Program-made: the position numbers and the translations under genes | Shown here: positions 34,750 through 48,113 of the stretch, one piece after another | Numbering within the stretch: position 1 is the stretch's first letter | How the letters are laid out: each line of letters opens with the position of its first letter | NCBI GenBank assembly: GCA_947469285.1 | Contig: CANIOW010000003.1 | Span: 1 to 64,000, forward strand | Direction: 5' to 3' | DNA: 64,000 bases | Origin: Gammaproteobacteria bacterium | GTDB taxonomy: Bacteria; Pseudomonadota; Gammaproteobacteria; Steroidobacterales; Steroidobacteraceae | Notes under the pieces: generated by a model | What the model was told of the DNA's origin: nothing | Seen by the model: only the letters and a program-made list of their open reading frames with translations | Database searches by the model: none

Positions 34750-35172
34750 TCATCGCCAGCGCACTTCGTGGTCTGCCATAAGCATGGTGATATCAGCGAA
34801 GTCTTTGCTGAATTCAAAGTCGACGCGCGTTCCCTCGGGAAAGTAGGCGACGTCCCCTTTCCGCAGGAAGATCTTCTGACCTCCGTGCACCTTCACGAGT
34901 GCCGTACCGGCAGTCACATAGAGAAACTCGTCAAACGGATAGACGAACGAGGGGCTGCCCGACTCCTTGAACGCAGCTGCCACCCGATGACCATCGCTCG
35001 ACCGATAAATGATGGCTTCAGAACCGCCGAACTCCGGCAGCGAAACCCAGCGAAGATCAGCCAATGCGGAATGTACGGGCCCCGCACCTGTCGGACCCGC
35101 GCTGGAAGTCGCCAAGCCGGCGAGGTAGGCAACGCCTATCAGCAGACCGGCGAATATTTGGGTTCGGTTCAT
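34750..35172 (-). CDS. Exported cupin-domain protein
   Basis: Protein of 140 residues with a signal peptide (MNRTQIFAGLLIGVAYLAGL) and one cupin domain. The core reads FDEFLYVTAGTALVKVHGG near residue 80 and LRKGDVAYFPEGTRVDFEF near residue 102. It lacks the usual HxH metal pair of enzymatic cupins. GGAG lies 6 bases before ATG 35172, which fits better than the ATG 3 bases earlier. It converges on the kinase remnant. It resembles in layout the exported cupin at 21310-21804, so the two may be paralogous partners of periplasmic enzymes. Confidence 0.78.
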   Translation of the reverse strand: MNRTQIFAGLLIGVAYLAGLATSSAGPTGAGPVHSALADLRWVSLPEFGGSEAIIYRSSDGHRVAAAFKESGSPSFVYPFDEFLYVTAGTALVKVHGGQKIFLRKGDVAYFPEGTRVDFEFSKDFADITMLMADHEVRWR

Positions 35173-35415
35173 CATGATCTCCACGGGATTGGCGTTGGAG
35201 AACAGATAATAGGCCATTCAATAAGAACTTTTCACCCCCGCTTGAGGCGGGCAGGGCGGCGTCATTGAACTCTGCTCAGGGTTTGTGAGTATCATTCGCC
35301 ATGCAATCGCTTAGTGCCGACACCAACCGCACGACGCTGGTAGTTAGCGCATTCAGTTTTTGTCTTTCACGGTTTCATTCACAGGCCATCGGCCCCAGTT
35401 TTCACGGAGTTTCCC

Positions 35416-37506
35416 ATGGGCAGTAGTTTCGACAAGCACGGCAACATCGGCATCATCCGCATCGACAACCCGCCCGTGAACGCCATCAGTGTCGACGTGC
35501 GCCTGGCCCTCGTCGAGGGTATTCGGCAACTGAACGCAGACCCCACACTGCAGGCCGGCATACTGCTCTGTGCGGGCCGCACGTTCATGGCCGGTGCGGA
35601 TATCACTGAATTTGGCAAACCCATGGCGTCGCCCATTCTCCCCGAAGCCATTGCCGTGATCGAAGCCTCCGCTAAACCCGTCATTGCGGCGCTCCACGGT
35701 ACGGCGCTGGGTGGTGGCTTTGAAACCGCACTGGGCTGTCATTACCGCGTGGCGGTTTCCACTGCGAAAGTGGGACTGCCAGAAGTGAAGCTGGGGCTGT
35801 TGCCCGGCGCTGGTGGTACGCAACGTCTGCCACGCATTGCCGGCGTACCGGCGGCGCTGGAGGTCATCCTGAGTGGCGACCCAATGTCCGCCAAACGGGC
35901 CGCCAGCCTCGGGGTGATTGACCACGTGGTGGAAGGTGACCTCCTGGAAGGTGCCATCGCTTTCGCGCAACAGGTGATAGCGGCCGGCGCGAAAATACCC
36001 AAGATGAGCGAGCGTACGATCGACACCGCAGCGCTGCCGCCGGGCTTTTTTGCCACTGCCCGCGCTGCGCTGCTCAAGGACAAGCGCAACCTGTTTGCGC
36101 ATCAAAAAATTGTCGATGTCGTAGAGCTGGCCACCCAGGTGCCGTTTGCAGAAGGCCTGGTGGGAGAACGCGCCGCCTTCATGGCTTGCCGCGACCATCC
36201 GCAGTCACTGGCTCTACGGCATGTGTTCTTTGCCGAGCGGGCGGCCAATAAAATTGTGGGTGTGGCAGACACCACCGCGCGACGTGAAGTCAACCGCGTT
36301 GGCATACTCGGAGCCGGCACCATGGGTGGCGGCATCGCCATGAACTTCCTCAACGCCGGCATCCCGGTCACGCTGCTGGAAGTGAAACAAGACGCTTTGG
36401 AACGCGGCGTTGGTGTCATTCGGCGCAACTACGAAGCGACCGCCTCCAAGGGCAAGCTGACCACCGAACAGGTAGAGCAGCGCATGGGCCTGCTGCAACC
36501 CACGCTAGAGTTTACCGACCTTGCGCAGGCAGACCTCATCATTGAGGCGGTGTTCGAGACCATGGCCGTGAAGAAGGAGGTCTTCACCAAGCTCGACGCC
36601 GTGGCCAAGCCCGGAGCGATTTTGGCGACGAACACCTCTTACCTGTCTATCGACGAGATTGCGGCGGTTACTGCACGCCCCCAAGACGTGGTCGGTACCC
36701 ACTTTTTCTCACCGGCGAATGTCATGAAGTTGCTGGAGATTGTGCGCGGCGCCGCCACCGCGCCCGAAGTGCTCGCTACCGTGACTGCGCTCGCCCGACG
36801 CATCAGTAAAGTTGGCGTGGTATGTGGCAATGCTTACGGGTTCATCGGTAATCGCATGCTGGGGGCCTACGCCTATCAGGCAAACTTGTGTGCTTTAGAG
36901 GGCGCTTCACCGGAACAGGTCGACGCCGCCATCCGGCGCTTTGGCCTGCCGATGGGCCCCTTCCAGATGTGGGACCTGGCTGGGCTCGACATTGGTTACC
37001 GCTCGCGACAAGACCGGGCACCAGGCAGTTATGACGAACGCGCCACTCGCACCGCTGACCGGCTAGCGCAGGCGGGCCGCTTTGGTCAGAAGACCCAGGC
37101 CGGCTTCTACGACTACGTGCCTGGTGACCGCACGCCACGCCCCTCCGCCATGGTGGCCGCCTTGCTAGAGCAAGTGTCGCAGGAGTGCGGCATCGAGCGC
37201 CGCGTGCTCAGTGACGAGACGATCGTCGAACGCTGCATGCTGGCGCTGGTGAATGAAGGCTGTGAAGTGCTGGGTGAGGGGATTGCTGCCCGCGCCAGCG
37301 ATATCGACATTGTCTATCTGTATGGCTACGGCTTCCCCGCGTATCGCGGCGGTCCCATGTTCTGGGCCGAGCACGCACTAGGGCTGCCGGTGGCACTGGA
37401 GAAAATCCGCGCCCATGCCGCGGCCGCAGACCCGCGCTGGCTCAAGGTGTCGCCATTACTGGAAGAGCTCGTGGCAGGCGGCAAGGGTTTTAAAGACCTA
37501 CGCTAG
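35416..37506 (+). CDS. Bifunctional enoyl-CoA hydratase/3-hydroxyacyl-CoA dehydrogenase
   Basis: Beta-oxidation enzyme of 696 residues, FadB/FadJ-like, hydrating enoyl-CoA and oxidising the 3-hydroxyacyl-CoA with NAD. The hydratase half has [10 protein letters not shown] near residue 57 and [19 protein letters not shown] near residue 95 and [20 protein letters not shown], which keep both active-site glutamates. The dehydrogenase half has [16 protein letters not shown] near residue 296 and [17 protein letters not shown] near residue 430, with the catalytic His-Glu pair. GGAG lies 6 bases before ATG. No thiolase gene is adjacent. It probably serves the surrounding acyl-CoA pathways. Confidence 0.95.
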   Translation: MGSSFDKHGNIGIIRIDNPPVNAISVDVRLALVEGIRQLNADPTLQAGILLCAGRTFMAGADITEFGKPMASPILPEAIAVIEASAKPVIAALHGTALGGGFETALGCHYRVAVSTAKVGLPEVKLGLLPGAGGTQRLPRIAGVPAALEVILSGDPMSAKRAASLGVIDHVVEGDLLEGAIAFAQQVIAAGAKIPKMSERTIDTAALPPGFFATARAALLKDKRNLFAHQKIVDVVELATQVPFAEGLVGERAAFMACRDHPQSLALRHVFFAERAANKIVGVADTTARREVNRVGILGAGTMGGGIAMNFLNAGIPVTLLEVKQDALERGVGVIRRNYEATASKGKLTTEQVEQRMGLLQPTLEFTDLAQADLIIEAVFETMAVKKEVFTKLDAVAKPGAILATNTSYLSIDEIAAVTARPQDVVGTHFFSPANVMKLLEIVRGAATAPEVLATVTALARRISKVGVVCGNAYGFIGNRMLGAYAYQANLCALEGASPEQVDAAIRRFGLPMGPFQMWDLAGLDIGYRSRQDRAPGSYDERATRTADRLAQAGRFGQKTQAGFYDYVPGDRTPRPSAMVAALLEQVSQECGIERRVLSDETIVERCMLALVNEGCEVLGEGIAARASDIDIVYLYGYGFPAYRGGPMFWAEHALGLPVALEKIRAHAAAADPRWLKVSPLLEELVAGGKGFKDLR

Positions 37507-37628
37507 TGACCGCCTAACGGCTGGCCGCGGGAGCCCAGGAACTGCTGCACACCTGCTCGCCAGGGCCGGCCACACCTAAGCGCCAGCGCTGACGGTATGA
37601 TCGTCTCTGGCTTCCGGGGGACGTATCC

Positions 37629-39731
37629 ATGACACGCTTGAAAGTCGGTCTATCCGCACGCGCCACCGCCCTCGCGCGGGCCACACTCTGCGGCCTGCTA
37701 GCCTCTAGCGTCGTCGTTGCCGCGTTAGCCCAGCCGCCCATCGACGACCAACAGCTCGGCAATGACGCCGATGGCCGCAACTGGCCGTCCTATGGCCGCA
37801 CCTACGCCGAGACCCATGCCTCGCCGCTCACCGGCATTACCACCGCCAATATCGCGCGGCTGAAACTGGCGTGGTCGCTGGAACTGCCCGGCGTGCATAA
37901 CGGCGCCACGGTGCCTTTGGCGGTGGATGGCGTGGTGTATTTCACGGTCGACCAAAGCCTGGTCCACGCGGTGGACGCCCGCAGCGGCCGGCTGCTGTGG
38001 CGCTACGACCCTGAAGCGGCCAAAGTCGCCGGGCACAAGCTGCGCAACACCTGGGGCCCACGCGGGCTGGCCTTCTACCACGGGCGGGTCTATGTGGGCA
38101 CCACCGATGGCCGGCTCATCGCCATCAACGCCCGCACTGGTAAGCCGGTGTGGAGTGTCATGACCGTGGGCAAGGATGACGCGCGCACCATTACCGGGGC
38201 GCCGCGGGTATTCCAGGGGCTGGTGATTATTGGGCATGCGGGTTCCGAGTACGGTGTCACGCGCGGCTATGTCACGGCGTACGACGCGCGTACGGGTGCA
38301 CAGCGCTGGCGCTTCTACACGGTCCCGGGTAACCCTGCCGAGGGCTTTGAAGACGACACCCAGGCGATGGCGGCGAAAACCTGGACCGGTGAGTGGTGGA
38401 AATTTGGTGGCGGCGCCACGGCGTGGAATGCCATCACCTACGACCCGAAGTACCGGCGTGTGTATATCGGCACCGGCAACGGCGGGCCGTGGAATCGCCA
38501 AATTCGCAGCCCCGGTGGCGGCGACAATCTGTTCGTGTGTTCCGTGGTGGCGCTGGATGCTGCCACTGGCAAGTATCTGTGGCACTACCAAACGGTGCCT
38601 GGTGAGAGCTGGGACTACAACTCGGCGATGGATATCACGCTGGCCACGCTGCCGGTGGGCGGCGTGCTGCACGACGTCATCTTGCACGCGCCGAAGAATG
38701 GCTTTTTCTATGTCATTGATCGCCAGAACGGCAAGCTGCTGTCCGCAGAGAAGTTTGGAAAATCGACCTGGGCGGAACGCGTTGATCTGGTGACCGGCCG
38801 TCCGGTAGAGGCACCAGGGGTTCGCTACGAAAACGCCCCGGCCCTTATCTGGCCAGGTGGTATCGGCGTACACAACTGGCAACCCATGTCACTCAACGCC
38901 CAGACCGGGCTGGTCTACATCCCCACTGTGACCATTCCCGGGTTGTATTCGGATGCAGGCATTGATCGGGCCAGCTGGAAAAACGTGCCGACGGAACTGA
39001 ACACCGGGGTGCTGGATTTCAAGGCGGATGCGCCCGCGGACGTGGCCACCAGCGAGCTGATCGCCTGGGACCCGTTACAGCAGAAAAAAATCTGGGGGGT
39101 CCCCACGCCTGGCGCCTGGAACGGCGGCACGCTCACCACGGCCGGCAATCTGGTGTTTCAAGGCCAGGCGGATGGGCAGTTCAACGCCTATGCCGCCGAC
39201 AGCGGCAAGCGCGTGTGGGCGTTCGACGCCAAGATGGGCATCAGCGGCGCGCCCATCACCTTCACTGCCGGTGGTAAACAGTACATCACGGTGGTGGCTG
39301 GATGGGGTGCGGCAGGGCCGGCCTTCCTGGGGTCACTGAGCGCGCAGCATGGTTGGCAAGCGCGAGTGCACCCGCACCGCGCGCTCACCTTTGTGCTTGA
39401 TGGCACAGCCGTGCTGCCACCCACCCCGCCACCGTCACGCGCCGTTCCGGTGGACGACCCGGCCTTGGTCATCAACCCGCAGCTCGTCACGCAAGGCGAG
39501 ACGCTGTATGCACGGCGCTGCAACGCGTGTCATGGACTGGCGGCTGTGGCCGGGGGCTTCGCGCCAGACCTGCGGGCATCGCCCGTGGGGCTGTCCGCTG
39601 CTAGCTTTCGCAGCGTGGTGCAAGGGGGCGCACTGGAGCTGCGTGGCATGCCCAAGTTCGAAGAACTCGAGGACACGCAGGTGGAGGCACTACGGCACTA
39701 TCTGCGTCAGCGAGCGCGGGAGAGCCGTTAA
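37629..39731 (+). CDS. PQQ-dependent quinohemoprotein alcohol dehydrogenase
   Basis: Periplasmic dehydrogenase of 700 residues in the methanol/ethanol family. It has a signal peptide (to about residue 36), an eight-bladed PQQ propeller and a C-terminal cytochrome c domain with CNACH near residue 625 and a likely axial Met in LELRGMPKFEEL. PGESWDYNSAMDITLA near residue 326 and HAGSEYGVTRGYVTAYDA near residue 203 supply the usual active-site acids. The vicinal Cys-Cys pair found in classical members is replaced by RNTWGPRGLAFYHGRVYVG near residue 139. GGGGGA lies upstream of ATG 37629. It oxidises an alcohol and passes electrons to a cytochrome. Confidence 0.93.
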   Translation: MTRLKVGLSARATALARATLCGLLASSVVVAALAQPPIDDQQLGNDADGRNWPSYGRTYAETHASPLTGITTANIARLKLAWSLELPGVHNGATVPLAVDGVVYFTVDQSLVHAVDARSGRLLWRYDPEAAKVAGHKLRNTWGPRGLAFYHGRVYVGTTDGRLIAINARTGKPVWSVMTVGKDDARTITGAPRVFQGLVIIGHAGSEYGVTRGYVTAYDARTGAQRWRFYTVPGNPAEGFEDDTQAMAAKTWTGEWWKFGGGATAWNAITYDPKYRRVYIGTGNGGPWNRQIRSPGGGDNLFVCSVVALDAATGKYLWHYQTVPGESWDYNSAMDITLATLPVGGVLHDVILHAPKNGFFYVIDRQNGKLLSAEKFGKSTWAERVDLVTGRPVEAPGVRYENAPALIWPGGIGVHNWQPMSLNAQTGLVYIPTVTIPGLYSDAGIDRASWKNVPTELNTGVLDFKADAPADVATSELIAWDPLQQKKIWGVPTPGAWNGGTLTTAGNLVFQGQADGQFNAYAADSGKRVWAFDAKMGISGAPITFTAGGKQYITVVAGWGAAGPAFLGSLSAQHGWQARVHPHRALTFVLDGTAVLPPTPPPSRAVPVDDPALVINPQLVTQGETLYARRCNACHGLAAVAGGFAPDLRASPVGLSAASFRSVVQGGALELRGMPKFEELEDTQVEALRHYLRQRARESR

Positions 39732-39742
39732 CGGTCGCTGGC

Positions 39743-39768
39743 CGACAATCTTTGTCGCTTGCTCGCGA
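39743..39768. repeat. Hairpin plus REP-like core relic
   Basis: CGACAA (39743-39748) and TTGTCG (39752-39757) form a perfect 6-bp hairpin. It is followed directly by GCTTGCTCGCGA (39757-39768), identical to 12 bases of the REP core in the doublet at 5731-5795. It lies between the converging ends of the PQQ dehydrogenase and atpC. The match may be a decayed REP copy, or chance in a GC-rich context. Confidence 0.45.
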
Positions 39769-39771
39769 ATC

Positions 39772-40200
39772 TTAGCTGCGCTTGAGCTTGCGCAGCTTGT
39801 TGATCATGGCAATCTGCGCCGCCGCACGCAGCAGCTCGGACTGCGCTTCAGCAAGTTCCATGGCGCCCGTACGGTCCTTGATGGCCTCTTCGGCGCGGGC
39901 CTTCGCCGCCAGCGCAGCCGCTTCATCGAGGTCTTTGGCGCGCATCGCCGTGTCGGCGAGCACCGTCACCAGATGCGGCTGAACTTCGATGGCGCCGCCA
40001 CCCACCCAGAACAGCTGCTCTTCGCCGCCGCCCGCCGGTTGCACGCGCACTTCACCGGCCTTGAGGGTGGTGAGCAACGGCGCATGGCGTGGTGCAATGC
40101 CCAGCTCGCCTGCCGCGGCCGGCACAAACACCATCGCTGCGGCGCCAGAATAGATCTCGCCTTCGGCGCTGACGATGTCGACGTAGATGCTCGATGCCAT
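39772..40200 (-). CDS. atpC: ATP synthase F1 subunit epsilon
   Basis: Central-stalk subunit of 142 residues that couples rotation and inhibits ATP hydrolysis. The beta-sandwich starts IYVDIVSAEGEIYSGAAAMV and includes GELGIAPRHAPLLTTLKAGE near residue 32. The C-terminal helices carry AQSELLRAAAQIAMINKLRK. It is last in the atp operon, 44 bases after atpD. Instead of glmU, a converging PQQ dehydrogenase gene follows it. Confidence 0.97.
   Translation of the reverse strand: MASSIYVDIVSAEGEIYSGAAAMVFVPAAAGELGIAPRHAPLLTTLKAGEVRVQPAGGGEEQLFWVGGGAIEVQPHLVTVLADTAMRAKDLDEAAALAAKARAEEAIKDRTGAMELAEAQSELLRAAAQIAMINKLRKLKRS
39774..39797 (-). terminator. Perfect 8-bp hairpin at the atpC stop
   Basis: AGCTGCGC (39774-39781) and GCGCAGCT (39790-39797) are perfect inverted repeats with an 8-base loop, formed by the last codons and stop of atpC. 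No T-run follows on the minus strand. With the hairpin at 39743-39757 it might slow or end atp operon transcription, but coding constraint is an alternative explanation. Confidence 0.35.
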
Positions 40201-40244
40201 GATGCGTATGTCCTGTGCCGTTCAGCGGGAGAAAACGCGGGTCT

Positions 40245-41711
<1,467 letters not shown>

Positions 41712-42572
41712 TCAGACTGCCGCAGCACCGCCGACGATTTCCGCCAGCTCCTTGGTGATCGCTGCCTGACGGGCCTTGTTGTAGATCAGCTGTAGCTCGT
41801 CGATGAGCTTGCCGGCGTTGTCGCTGGCGCTCTTCATCGCGACCATGCGCGACGCCATTTCACAGGCCACGTTTTCCACCGCCGCCTGGTACACCTGGCT
41901 CTCGACATAGCGCGTCATGTAGCCCTCCAGCAGCTCCGCCGCCGAAGGCTCGTAGATGTAGTCCCAACGGTCTTGCAAGTCGTTGGTATCTTGCACGAGT
42001 GCCGGCAGCAGCTGCAGCGTCTCGGCCTTCTGGCTCATGGTGTTAACAAAGCGGTTATGCACCACCAGCAACCGGTCAATCTTGCCTTCGAGGTACAGGT
42101 CGAGCTGCACCTTGACGGTACCGATCAGGTCCGCCAGATGGGGCTTGTCGCCCAGGTGGGTGATGCTCGAAACCACCGGCAGCTTCAGGCGGCGAAAGAA
42201 GCCCAGCCCCTTGCTGCCAATGAGCGTCAGCTGCACTTCCACGCCCTGCGCCTGGTATTCGCGCAGCTGTATCAGCACGGCCTTAAACAGGTTGGTGTTA
42301 AGGCCACCGCACAAGCCGCGGTCGGTCGAGATAATGACCATGCCAACCGACTTCACGGCGCGTTCGACCGTGAACGGATGGCGGTAGTCGGGGCTGGCAG
42401 CGCGGATATGTCCGATCACGCGGCGAATTTTTTCGGCGTACGGGCGCGCGGCGCGCATACGCTCCTGCGCACGACGCATCTTGCTCGCGGCGACCATTTC
42501 CATGGCCTTGGTGATCTTCTGAGTACTCTTGATACTCGAGATCTTGGTGCGGATTTCTTTTGCGCCAGCCAT
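41712..42572 (-). CDS. atpG: ATP synthase F1 subunit gamma
   Basis: Central rotor shaft of 286 residues. The N-terminal helix [20 protein letters not shown] and the C-terminal helix with [20 protein letters not shown] form the coiled coil, and [16 protein letters not shown] near residue 81 is the conserved signature. Length and position between atpA and atpD are standard. Confidence 0.98.
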   Translation of the reverse strand: MAGAKEIRTKISSIKSTQKITKAMEMVAASKMRRAQERMRAARPYAEKIRRVIGHIRAASPDYRHPFTVERAVKSVGMVIISTDRGLCGGLNTNLFKAVLIQLREYQAQGVEVQLTLIGSKGLGFFRRLKLPVVSSITHLGDKPHLADLIGTVKVQLDLYLEGKIDRLLVVHNRFVNTMSQKAETLQLLPALVQDTNDLQDRWDYIYEPSAAELLEGYMTRYVESQVYQAAVENVACEMASRMVAMKSASDNAGKLIDELQLIYNKARQAAITKELAEIVGGAAAV

Positions 42573-42637
42573 CTGCAGACCTTCCTGTTCAGTGTGAGGG
42601 TGTCAGGCGCGACCCGAAGGGCCGCGCTGCGTACCGG

Positions 42638-44173
<1,536 letters not shown>

Positions 44174-44255
44174 GTTCGTTTCCTCGTAATCCTGTCTGGC
44201 CTTGCGGCCTGGTGTCCTGTCAGTGGCGCCTAGAAGGCGCTTGCGCTTACCCCGG

Positions 44256-44792
44256 TCAGCCGGAGATCTGCGCGGCCAGCTGCTCCAGCCGACCTTTGAG
44301 CGAACCGTCGATAACCGTGTCACCTGCCCGCACCACGGCGCCGCCGACGAGAGCCGTGTCGACGGTTTCGTGGAGACGCACGTCACGACCAAAGCGGCGC
44401 GTTAGCGCCACTGACAACCGCGAACGCTGCGCATCAGTTAGGGCATAGGCCGTGGTGACCTGCACATCCAGCGTGTTTTCCGCCTCGCTGCGCAGCTGCT
44501 CGAAGATCGTGATGATCTGCGGCAACAACGCGAGCCGGCGGTTACCCGCTAGCACGCGCAGAAAGTTACGCGCTTCAGCGTGGCAACGGTCGCCCGCAAT
44601 GCCGGCCACCAGCTCCACCACCTGGTCCGAAGACACGGCAGGGTTCTTGGTGAGCGCGCGCACGCGTTCATCTGCGACCACTGCAGCAGCCACGCCGAGC
44701 AATCCCGACCACTCGACCAGCTGGCCGCGCGGATGGGCGTACTCGAACGCAGCGCGTGCGTACGGTCGGGCGATGGTGGCTTTTTCGGCCAT
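44256..44792 (-). CDS. atpH: ATP synthase F1 subunit delta
   Basis: Peripheral-stalk connector of 178 residues. The N-terminal [15 protein letters not shown] and the C-terminal signature [20 protein letters not shown] followed by SLKGRLEQL are characteristic. ATG 44792 has GGGGAA upstream; the longer in-frame start at 44885 lies inside atpF. It follows atpF by 19 bases. Confidence 0.98.
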   Translation of the reverse strand: MAEKATIARPYARAAFEYAHPRGQLVEWSGLLGVAAAVVADERVRALTKNPAVSSDQVVELVAGIAGDRCHAEARNFLRVLAGNRRLALLPQIITIFEQLRSEAENTLDVQVTTAYALTDAQRSRLSVALTRRFGRDVRLHETVDTALVGGAVVRAGDTVIDGSLKGRLEQLAAQISG

Positions 44793-44811
44793 GCGACGTT
44801 CCCCGGTGCCT

Positions 44812-45306
44812 TTACTGCGCCGACGCCGGCGACTGCTCGATCTGCGCCGCAAGGCGCTCGAGCAAGTCGGCGTGGGCCGCAGCATTTACTTCACGACCGA
44901 GCAGCTGGCTGGTCCCCTGGACCACCAAGGCTGCCACTGCAGTGCGCAGTTCGCCACGGGCGCGAGCGGCATCGATCGCGATGGTGTCGCGGGCGCCAGC
45001 CACGAGGCGGTCAGCCTCTACGGCCGCCGTCCCCTTCGCCTCGTCGATCAATGCGTTCGAGCGGCGGTTGGCCTGGTCAACGACCTGGGCCGCCTTAACG
45101 CGGGATTCTTTGACGATTTCCGCAGCCTGAGCCTTGGCGTCGTCGAGATCCTTCTGACCGCGATCTGCTGCGGCGAGGCCGTCAGCAATCTTCTTCTGTC
45201 GTTCTTCGATGGCCGACATGATGTGCGGCCAACCGAATTTCATGACGAGCCAAGCCACCGCGAAGAACGCGAGACCTTGGATGACCAGCGTGATGCCGAT
45301 ATTCAT
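44812..45306 (-). CDS. atpF: ATP synthase F0 subunit b
   Basis: Peripheral-stalk subunit of 164 residues. One membrane helix near the N-terminus (ITLVIQGLAFFAVAWLVMKF) is followed by the conserved WPHIMSAIEERQKKIADGL and a long charged helix. AGGAG lies 9 bases before ATG 45306, and an earlier in-frame start at 45351 adds residues unlike the family. The 127-base spacer upstream to atpE contains GC-rich inverted repeats, common between atpE and atpF. Confidence 0.97.
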   Translation of the reverse strand: MNIGITLVIQGLAFFAVAWLVMKFGWPHIMSAIEERQKKIADGLAAADRGQKDLDDAKAQAAEIVKESRVKAAQVVDQANRRSNALIDEAKGTAAVEADRLVAGARDTIAIDAARARGELRTAVAALVVQGTSQLLGREVNAAAHADLLERLAAQIEQSPASAQ

Positions 45307-45433
45307 GCCGAAAAGCTCCTGACGTGGGCGGCGGGAAACAAGCGGCGACACCGCCTGCTGCCCGCTGTGTCCCGTGGCCGGCGACCCGCTCCGTGAAGCG
45401 GTCGTCGTACCCCGGGCCTCCCCGCGTGGGGTG

Positions 45434-45718
<285 letters not shown>

Positions 45719-45766
45719 CTACTCCGTATTCAGCGAACCAGAAATAAAATAGAGACACTAGGGAAA

Positions 45767-46991
<1,225 letters not shown>

Positions 46992-47122
46992 TTGCAGGCT
47001 AAAAACCCCTGGTTAACCACCAAAAAAGCGTCCCTACCGCCGCCCGCAAAGCAGGTGCGCAGTGACTCTTAATGACACGCGTGGCGCCCCGAGACTGGCG
47101 TGAGCCAGTTCGAAGCCGGCGC

Positions 47123-47151
47123 ATTATAGGCGTCTTTTTGCAGTGCTTCAA
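47123..47151 (-). promoter_or_regulatory. Strong sigma-70 promoter of the atp operon
   Basis: Minus-strand TTGAAG (47146-47151) and a perfect TATAAT (47123-47128) are exactly 17 bases apart. The -35 hexamer overlaps the parB stop codon (47148-47150). Transcription would start near 47116, leaving a leader of about 125 bases before atpI. Confidence 0.82.
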
Positions 47152-48113
47152 CCGGCGTCGTGCGTATCACCACGAAAATGCGCCAGAATCCCTTCGAGCT
47201 CGTCGAGGCTGGTGTAGCTAATCACCAGCTTGCCCCAACCTTTCTGTTCCTGACGGATCTCAACTTTCGCCCCGAGGCGCTCGGAGAGGTCCGTTTCTAA
47301 ACGGCGGATGTTCGGGTCATCGGGCTTCGGCGGCCGCGGGAGACTGGGGGCGGTCGCCGCCCGCACGCGCGCTTCTGTTTCACGCACACTCCAGCCGCCC
47401 GCCACGGCCTGCTCGGCCAACGACGTTTGCCGGCCGGCCTCGGGCAGGCCCAGCAACGCACGCGCATGGCCCATATCCAACTGCCGGCCCTCCACCAGCG
47501 CCCGCACCGCTTCTGGCAAGTCCAGCAGACGCAGCAGGTTCGACACCCCGGCCCGCGAGCGGCCCACCGCCCGCGCCGCCTCTTCATGGGTCACGTCAAA
47601 TTCTAGAATCAGGCGCTGTAACGCGCGCGCCTCTTCCAGCGGATTCAGGTTTTCGCGCTGGATATTCTCGATCAGCGACATCGCCACCGCGGCGCGGTCC
47701 GCCACCTGGCGAATGAACACCGGCACCTGGGCGAGATCGGCCAACTGCGCCGCGCGCCAGCGGCGTTCACCGGCAATAATTTCATAGCGCGCGGCCACCC
47801 CCGGGGCTACCGCGACAGGACGCACCACAATCGGCTGCACCAAACCCTGGGCACGGATACTGTCCGCCAGCTCCTGCAGGGAATCTTCACGCATATCCAC
47901 CCGGGGCTGGTACTGACCCCGCTGCAGGCTGCCCACCGGCAAATAGGCCAGCTCTTCGCCGGGCGGTGGTGGCAGAGCGCCGGGCGCGACGGGGCGGACG
48001 GGCAACGGCACCTGCTGCGCACGCGCCTCGGCACCCACGGCCACTTGGCGCGCCGCGCTGCTGCCGAGCAGCGCTTCCAGCCCGCGACCGAGACCGCTTT
48101 TTTTGGTTGCCAT
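47148..48113 (-). CDS. parB: Chromosome-partitioning protein ParB
   Basis: CTP-dependent DNA clamp of 321 residues that loads at parS and organises the origin region. The N-terminal part has LQRGQYQPRVDMREDSLQEL near residue 58 and the CTP-binding box EIIAGERRWRAAQLAD near residue 112. The helix-turn-helix follows (THEEAARAVGRSRAGVSNLL near residue 174). The C-terminal dimerisation domain ends the protein. It overlaps parA by one base. No full parS site was seen in the window. Confidence 0.97.
   Translation of the reverse strand: MATKKSGLGRGLEALLGSSAARQVAVGAEARAQQVPLPVRPVAPGALPPPPGEELAYLPVGSLQRGQYQPRVDMREDSLQELADSIRAQGLVQPIVVRPVAVAPGVAARYEIIAGERRWRAAQLADLAQVPVFIRQVADRAAVAMSLIENIQRENLNPLEEARALQRLILEFDVTHEEAARAVGRSRAGVSNLLRLLDLPEAVRALVEGRQLDMGHARALLGLPEAGRQTSLAEQAVAGGWSVRETEARVRAATAPSLPRPPKPDDPNIRRLETDLSERLGAKVEIRQEQKGWGKLVISYTSLDELEGILAHFRGDTHDAG

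Noticed and set aside
35237-35251. CCCGC/GCGGG hairpin upstream of the bifunctional beta-oxidation gene
   Set aside because: It is upstream of genes on both strands, has a 5-bp stem and no T-run, so neither terminator nor operator is supported.
47374-47390. Possible parS site in parB (TGTTTCACG)
   Set aside because: Only the left half of the palindromic parS consensus is present; the right half does not match.
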